DNA of 39,419 nt. Origin: Planctomycetia bacterium (lineage in GTDB: Bacteria; Planctomycetota; Phycisphaerae; Phycisphaerales; SM1A02). The position numbers and the translations under genes were made by a program. This document shows positions 34,365-39,419 of this stretch, in pieces. Every line of letters starts with the position of its first letter. The first letter of the stretch is position 1. Below the pieces are notes generated by a model that was not told the DNA's origin, made no database searches, and saw only the letters and a list, made by a program, of their open reading frames with translations. The DNA lies in the NCBI GenBank assembly GCA_005787685.1, contig SYAC01000044.1:1-39419 (forward strand), read 5' to 3'.

Positions 34365-34544
34365 CTACCTTGAACGCTCTGGCATAAGAAACCACAAAAT
34401 AAGATAGACCAGGATTCCCGGAAACGCGGCGCTGAGCAGTGACAGCAGCACATACGCAACGCGCACTCGCGTGGCGGACCAACCAAGTTGCTCCGCTATT
34501 CCCCCGCATACGCCAGCGATGATTGGATCATTGGAGCGATACAT
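34365..34544 (-). CDS. Small PspC-domain membrane protein
   Basis: This 59-residue reading frame encodes MYRSNDPIIAGVCGGIAEQL, a turn, TRVRVAYVLLSLLSAAFPG and a closing membrane span ending in FLMPERSR. The order of an AGVCGGIAE motif, an RV-rich helix and a hydrophobic span is diagnostic of the PspC domain. A good Shine-Dalgarno (AAGGAGA) precedes the ATG by 6 bases. PspC proteins take part in phage-shock or envelope-stress responses; short stand-alone versions are common in many phyla. No other psp gene is nearby. Confidence 0.9.
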   Translation of the reverse strand: MYRSNDPIIAGVCGGIAEQLGWSATRVRVAYVLLSLLSAAFPGILVYLILWFLMPERSR

Positions 34545-34651
34545 GAAGTCTCCTTGTATGTGGGTGTGAATGTCGATTCATACAATGAAAAATAGATTAC
34601 TCGCTCACTCCCGCGCTAGCGCATGCCTGTATCTACTTACAACCCACGACA

Positions 34652-35317
34652 CTATAAAGCCGCACGAGACTTTCTTAAAAACACCACATTTTGGCAGGGA
34701 ATTTCGCATGCCAAACCAAACTTTGCCGCGATGACATGAAAAGTTTCTTGGCGATAAAAAACCACATGCGTGGGGTCGCGGCGATAGTGCCAATCGGCGA
34801 AGCGGTGGTCGTCGGTTTGAAATGTGGTCATAAGCGCCAACAGACCGTTGGGCTTCAACAGTCCAACCAAGCGCGTGAACTCCGCATGTGGCTGGTGAAA
34901 ATGCTCCGCTACTTCCGTGCAGGTGATAAAGTCGAAGTGTTGATCAAGCACCGTGGCGTCCGGAAAAAAGATTGGGTCAAATACATGCATGGTGTGACCC
35001 GCGCCCACAAGCATGTCAGCCAAGGCTGGACCAGGTCCACACCCAAAATCTAGACCCACTTGCTTGGGCGCCAACACGGCAATCAACGGCGCAGCCAAGC
35101 GATTCAAAAAAGCCCGGTAGCGCGCGTCTAATGGGTCATTCTCATGCTGCTCAAATTTGCGCCGCTGCGCTTCATGGCTGGGCAATTGCGCCAGCGACAT
35201 CAAAGTGGCTTGACAATATCCACATCGCAGATAATCCAAGCCATCCTTGTGCAAAAAGGGCGCGAGCGAATTGTGTAGGCACACGCGGCACGCGCTTGTA
35301 CCGATGAAAGGTTGCAT
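34652..35317 (-). CDS. SAM-dependent methyltransferase with N-terminal zinc ribbon
   Basis: This 221-residue protein starts with a CxxC...CxxC ribbon (Cys10, Cys13, Cys32, Cys35). A class I methyltransferase domain follows, with the SAM-binding loop GLDFGCGPGPALADM (88-102), an acidic residue after strand 2 (HVFDP), and ITCTEVAEHFHQP as motif of the fourth strand. The ATG at 35317 is chosen; a GTG at 35335 is possible. The substrate is unknown; methyltransferases with this arrangement often modify small molecules or glycans. It is divergent from the PPK2 gene. Confidence 0.88.
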   Translation of the reverse strand: MQPFIGTSACRVCLHNSLAPFLHKDGLDYLRCGYCQATLMSLAQLPSHEAQRRKFEQHENDPLDARYRAFLNRLAAPLIAVLAPKQVGLDFGCGPGPALADMLVGAGHTMHVFDPIFFPDATVLDQHFDFITCTEVAEHFHQPHAEFTRLVGLLKPNGLLALMTTFQTDDHRFADWHYRRDPTHVVFYRQETFHVIAAKFGLACEIPCQNVVFLRKSRAAL

Positions 35318-35423
35318 TGCATTTGCTTGGGGCACGGCGCAATGCTACTTCCACAAGCCAAGGCGCAAGTGATTACCCTTATATTTGCCAAGCAAATCGC
35401 ACCAAATCACCCGAGAGCAATCC

Positions 35424-36251
35424 ATGCCATTCGACCTTTCCAAATTTGAAGTGAATCCAAAATCCATGCGCCACTTAAATGATTGGAAGACCAATGACGA
35501 CGAAGGCCTGACGCGAGAAGCCATGGCGCCCATCTTTGCCGAAAATCTGAAGGCGATCTCAGAACTGCAATATAAATTGTTCGCCGACGGCTCGCGCGGC
35601 GTGCTGATTGTGATTCAAGGCATTGACACCGCGGGTAAGGACGGCGTGATACGCGATGTGTTCAGTTGCATGAATCCCCAAGGCGTGTATGTGAAGTCCT
35701 TCAAGAAGCCGGAGAAAAGCGAATTGGCCCACGACTATTTGTGGCGCGTGCACCAAGCCTGCCCGGGCAAGGGCATGATTGGCGTGTTCAACCGCAGCCA
35801 TTATGAGGATGTGCTGATCACGCGCGTGCACAATTGGATTGACAGCAAGACCTGCCAACGCCGCTACGAGCACATCAACAACTTTGAGAAGTTGCTTACC
35901 GACGAAGGCACCATCATTGTGAAGTTGTTCCTGCTGATCTCCAAGGCTGAACAATTCACCCGTCTGCAAAAGCGCGTTGATGATTCACAGAGCAACTGGA
36001 AATTTAACCTGGCAGATTTGGCCGAGCGCGCATTTTGGAATGAATACATGGACGCCTTTCACGACGCCCTGGCGGCGACCAGCAGCAAACACGCGCCGTG
36101 GTTTGTTATTCCCAGCGACAAAAAGTGGTTTCGTAACCTGCTTGTCAGCCACATTCTCCTGGCGCAATTGAAAGCGCTCGACTTGAAATGGCCCAAGTCA
36201 GAGGCCGACGCCGCGACATTGCGTTCAGCTTTACTTGTCGCCAAAGAATAA
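35424..36251 (+). CDS. Polyphosphate kinase 2 family protein (polyphosphate:nucleotide phosphotransferase)
   Basis: This 275-residue protein belongs to PPK2, which transfers phosphate between polyphosphate and nucleotides. The Walker A motif is QGIDTAGKDG (65-74) and Walker B lies in FNRSHYEDVLITRVH (122-136). The wording MNPQGVYVKSFKKP and the EQFTRLQKRVDD lid segment fit the branch whose members phosphorylate AMP and ADP with polyphosphate. The ATG at 35424 gives the normal start. The direction of the reaction in the cell is not shown by sequence. It may relate to phosphate or energy storage together with the DUF1476 gene downstream, but there is a gap of 110 bp. Confidence 0.92.
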   Translation: MPFDLSKFEVNPKSMRHLNDWKTNDDEGLTREAMAPIFAENLKAISELQYKLFADGSRGVLIVIQGIDTAGKDGVIRDVFSCMNPQGVYVKSFKKPEKSELAHDYLWRVHQACPGKGMIGVFNRSHYEDVLITRVHNWIDSKTCQRRYEHINNFEKLLTDEGTIIVKLFLLISKAEQFTRLQKRVDDSQSNWKFNLADLAERAFWNEYMDAFHDALAATSSKHAPWFVIPSDKKWFRNLLVSHILLAQLKALDLKWPKSEADAATLRSALLVAKE

Positions 36252-36361
36252 ATCGCGCCTTATAAAGGTCGCAAGACAACTTGCGGACATACAAATCCAT
36301 GCGCCATAATGCCATTCCAAATACGGTTAGAATGCGAAGCCCACCCTACAGGAGCAACCCC

Positions 36362-36682
36362 ATGTCAGAATCAGGATTTGCGCATCGAGAAGACGCATTT
36401 GAGAAAAAATTTGCCCACGACGCTGAACTGCGCTTTAAGGTTGAGGCGCGGCGCAACAAGATGTTGGCCGCTTGGGTTGGCGCCAAGTGCACAATGAGCG
36501 CCGCCGAAATTGCCGCCTACACCACGCAACTGGTGGGCGCGGACTTAAAGACACCCGGCGACATGGATGTGCAAACCAAAATTTACGCTGACCTGAAGGC
36601 GCGCGGCGTTCACACCACCGAGGCTGAAATTCGCGCGCAAATGAATCACTGCTTTCAAGCCGCGGCCGCTGAGTTGATGTGA
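36362..36682 (+). CDS. DUF1476 protein (F1-ATPase zeta-inhibitor-like)
   Basis: This 106-residue protein closely fits the DUF1476 family: FAHREDAFEKKFAHDAELRF, VEARRNKMLAAWVGAK, MSAAEIAAYTTQLVGADLK, and a final acidic/helical segment with EAEIRAQMNHCFQ. In Paracoccus and other Alphaproteobacteria the family member zeta inhibits ATP hydrolysis by the F1 ATPase. A clear Shine-Dalgarno (AGGAG, 36350-36354) precedes the ATG by 7 bases. No ATP synthase genes are in the window. The family is chiefly alphaproteobacterial, so gene transfer is possible; an inhibitory role here is inference. Confidence 0.88.
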   Translation: MSESGFAHREDAFEKKFAHDAELRFKVEARRNKMLAAWVGAKCTMSAAEIAAYTTQLVGADLKTPGDMDVQTKIYADLKARGVHTTEAEIRAQMNHCFQAAAAELM

Positions 36683-36727
36683 GTTCGCCACGGCTTACAA
36701 GCCGAGACCATGAAAGCGGCGGAAGAT

Positions 36728-37123
36728 TTAAGGCGCACCAAAATCAAACATCTCTGATTTGGACCATTTTGGCTTCCACTTTTTGATGAGCGCCACATGA
36801 TCTAGATTGGCTTGATAATCTCGATAAACTTGCACATTTGCAAATTCCACCAAGATGCCAAGCGAGTAATCTTGGCGTATATTTTTGCGACCAACATCAA
36901 TGTGGGGGGCGCACGCGTAATTGAGCACGCCGGGAATGTTTGGAATCACTGCGTCCGCATCGGCCTTCATGGCGTCGGCATCTATTGGGTTAAGTAGAGT
37001 GATAAAAACCACATGTTGCACATGTGTGGATGTGTTCTTGGCTATATTTGTGCCCCCAGTTGCGGCGCACGCGTTCATCAATAGGACAAAGGCGCACGCC
37101 CAAAATTCATTCTTGATCACCAT
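36728..37123 (-). CDS. Lipoprotein with Dabb-type (stress-responsive A/B barrel) domain
   Basis: The 131-residue protein has a lipoprotein signal with lipobox LMNAC (Cys19), a short linker and then a ferredoxin-like fold (VQHVVFITLLNPIDADAMKA, a central DYSLGILVEFANVQVYRDYQ and a DHVALIKKWKP ending), typical of Dabb proteins. The ATG at 37123 gives the shortest sensible signal peptide; ATGs at 37147 and 37156 are alternatives. Dabb proteins form dimers of unclear function; secreted lipoprotein versions are frequent in planctomycetes. It converges with the DUF1476 gene and is divergent from the broken surface protein gene. Confidence 0.82.
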   Translation of the reverse strand: MVIKNEFWACAFVLLMNACAATGGTNIAKNTSTHVQHVVFITLLNPIDADAMKADADAVIPNIPGVLNYACAPHIDVGRKNIRQDYSLGILVEFANVQVYRDYQANLDHVALIKKWKPKWSKSEMFDFGAP

Positions 37124-37298
37124 CACGAGGTCTTGACTTTGGCTCATTTGGAGCACAATAACCGCAAAATGGAGGTAAATTTACAGATGAGAGTCAAAAG
37201 TTGTTTAGAATTTAAATATTTATTGGACGAGTCGCAATTTGATGAAAGTTTAGTGCGTTACTTGTTAAGTAATTTTAAAATCGATTTAGGAGTTCATC

Positions 37299-39419
37299 AT
37301 GTCAAATATTGGCAACACATACGGCAAATTTTCCGCAACATTATGTGGGGTTGCGTTAACTTGTATCGTCGCTGTTTTGAATAGCAGCTCTTTTGCCCAA
37401 AATGCCTAAAATCCATGTTTTACAACGGTTACTTCCATATCGCCGTTATGTGGACCCACTACTGGAGGTAACCCTATAACAATTACGTTGATTGGTGATG
37501 GTGAAATACTAAACCTTTCTGCTTCAATAACAGTCACATTTGGTAGCCCAACCGCTATTGCAATTCCAAGCAGCACACCAACATATACATGTCTTCCCCA
37601 AGAAACTTGTTCTGCAACACAACAATGTTCACAATGTCCTGAGTTTCAGACAGAGGATTCGAACAATTGCATCCAATGTACTTTTGAAGTTCATGCCCCA
37701 ACTGGGCTTTCAGCTGGGTCTTCAAATGTTTCTGTGCAGGTACAAATTAATAACATCAACCAATATTCATATTATGCCCCCGTTAATTATACTTATGCAG
37801 ACACCGGTACCGGTCGTGTAACAACTTTCGTCGTCATGAATAACACAGGATTGCCAGATAAAGACATTTATGTTAGTTTTCAGAATACTGCTAACATTTT
37901 ACAAGCGGCCGACTGCACAACTTGTTCGGCTCCTATCCAATTATATGGTGGAAAGGATTCAGTAGCAGCAACAAATCTTACTACGCTTCTAAATTCAGCA
38001 GGTGTTGGAGAATGTACAGACACTCCAATTAATTTAAAGGACATGCGAGGGTGGGTTCTTTCAAATGCTGCTCATGGAAATAACTATACTCCGACAACTA
38101 GTGAAAAATGGTGGTTGCGACAAACATACCACGATTTGATTCCAAATAACCCTGATAGCACCGTCACAGGACATTTTCCAACTTTCACCCTCGGGTTATT
38201 TAGTGCGTGCACAGATACAAAGGCTGCTGGTCGTATTGCCTTTTCGGCGCTGGCACCTTTTACAGAAGATCTTTTTTCAAACAGCCCCCCTATAATTCCT
38301 CCTTACGTGTTGTTAGAAGGATCAGTTTTCCCAACTGATAAACTCCCTTGGTCACCGGGTGCAAGTAATTTTGATAGTTCATGTGTAGATTCATTGGGAA
38401 TTCCAGCCAATTTTGAGTTGTATGGGGGAAATTTGTCATCATCATGGGCGGCTTTAGGTTCTGAATCATATTCAAATGGTGGAACTCTAATAATAGACCA
38501 AAAGGCATCTGAAATATTTAATGATGCTGGTAGTGACATCCAGTCTAATCTTTTTACAGATACAACAGGTAAATATAAAACCTTTTACGCGTGGACACAT
38601 TCGCTCTCCTCCTCATCCCCCGCCCCGGCGCCGATGGATTATTTTATCCATACTTTAATGGATAATTGGACTCAATCCACTACTACTGCAATTGCACCCC
38701 AAGTATTTCAAGTTGCAAGTTATAAAGCGCAAACTTTCGTTGGAAACCCGAACGCCATCCCGATCCCTTTTGGTAATTCGTATTATAATAATCCATTAGA
38801 TTATAATTTTGGTGGCTATTTCGGATATTTTGATACTTCAACTTCATCAGTCGCTGATGTGAATTTATAGAATACCATATCAAACAAAGGTGTTCATGGC
38901 ACAAGCTCTTGGCTGTACACAGCCATCCCATCATTAAAACAATTTTGTGGCGCGAAGATTCCACCACCAACATCAGAACAACTTCCGCAAGGAAATTATC
39001 TGTTTCTACTTGGCCAGCTGACACCAGGAAATAGTGGATCCTATATTAATCTGAATAAAAAACAAAATCCGCATGGGTCTGAGATTCTTAAGTGGACAGA
39101 AGATGGTAATTACACTTATGAAAGCAGCGGCACCCAGTCATTACAGTTCAACGACAAATTTGATGATACAACTATAACACCGGGTTCTATTTCCTTTGCC
39201 CCATACAAGCCAGTGCCTGGTTGCCCAACTAAAACAACTCTCGCTCATCCTCAGCCTAATCATTGCTCAATACAAACCAAGTGTGAATGTAGGAAATGTG
39301 CCAGGGACATATAATACTGGTGACAATTATGTTTTTGTGATCACGCTTCATAAATTAGTTTCACAAACTAGTGATACAACATTTTTAAGCCCTGACTTGG
39401 ACAACAACGGGACGGTCGA
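37299..39419 (+). pseudogene. Broken secreted IPT/TIG-like surface protein gene (runs off the window)
   Basis: A Shine-Dalgarno (AGGAG, 37288-37292) and ATG at 37299 start a signal peptide (ending SSSFAQNA). TAA at 37407-37409 then interrupts, but the same frame goes on with NPCFTTVTSISPLCGPTTGG, an IPT/TIG-type domain start, and 486 open codons up to TAG at 38868-38870. It remains open past this stop for 147 more codons, up to TAA at 39312. From about 39230 a different frame carries the likely continuation (YKPSVNVGNVPGTYNTGDNY), ending in SPDLDNNGTV, like the start of a calcium-binding dockerin-type repeat. Two stops and one frameshift point to decay, though assembly error or recoding cannot be excluded. 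The region is much richer in A and T than its neighbours and the product is Cys-rich near residues 90-125. Confidence 0.75.

Noticed and set aside
36690-36710. CGGCT-TACA-AGCCG hairpin as a terminator between the DUF1476 and lipoprotein genes
   Set aside because: Only 5 bp and no T-run on either side.
37188-37384. Small plus-strand gene with GGAGG upstream (MRVKSCLEFK start)
   Set aside because: It overlaps the signal peptide start of the surface protein gene, which has the better ribosome binding site, and matches nothing known; not excluded as a leader peptide.
37299-39419. Alternative genetic code with reassigned stop codons
   Set aside because: All other genes in the window end normally at TAA, TAG or TGA and show no internal stops.

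Overview
The window looks like a chromosomal piece of a planctomycete, most likely of the Phycisphaerae. Four things point there. A 23S rRNA gene has its own promoter and no 16S gene in front of it. A three-gene locus carries a PilM-type protein with two large single-span membrane proteins. A secreted protein ends in a short Pro-Gly, hydrophobic, poly-Arg anchor resembling PEP-CTERM. A broken surface protein gene ends in a DLDNNG-type repeat start. The genus cannot be told from the sequence alone. All intact genes use the standard code. Base composition is balanced to slightly GC-rich until about 37.1 kb, after which it becomes visibly AT-rich.

Layout. 1-408: 5' end of a 23S rRNA gene on the minus strand, with a long structured leader and a strong promoter (795-822). 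894-6454 (minus): type IV pilus-like operon, with a PilM/PilN-like fusion followed by two membrane proteins, all coupled by ATGA overlaps and closed by a terminator. 6682-7971: four-domain S1 RNA-binding protein. 8066-10064 (minus): two unknown proteins, one of them polytopic. 10184-17462 (plus): M20 dipeptidase, exported two-span membrane protein, ABC ATPase, NAD kinase and seryl-tRNA synthetase. 17468-19190: small Gly-rich protein, then a secreted anchored protein preceded by a collapsed relic of the same gene. 19670-22042 (minus): DEAD-box RNA helicase with a very long Gly-rich tail.

22214-32587 is the most coherent system: a complete reductive pyrimidine degradation cluster. A carbamoyl-beta-alanine amidohydrolase is divergent from PreT, PreA, an MmsA-type semialdehyde dehydrogenase, dihydropyrimidinase, an NCS1 transporter and a class III (AGXT2-like) aminotransferase. 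Together they can import uracil or thymine, reduce it, open the ring, release ammonia and CO2, transaminate the beta-amino acid and convert the semialdehyde to acetyl-CoA or propionyl-CoA.

32662-37123: CutC-like protein, MgtC family membrane protein, a 59-residue PspC-domain protein, methyltransferase, PPK2-type polyphosphate kinase, a DUF1476 (ATPase zeta-inhibitor-like) protein and a Dabb-fold lipoprotein. 37299-39419: a secreted IPT/TIG-like surface protein gene broken by two in-frame stops and a frameshift, running off the window.
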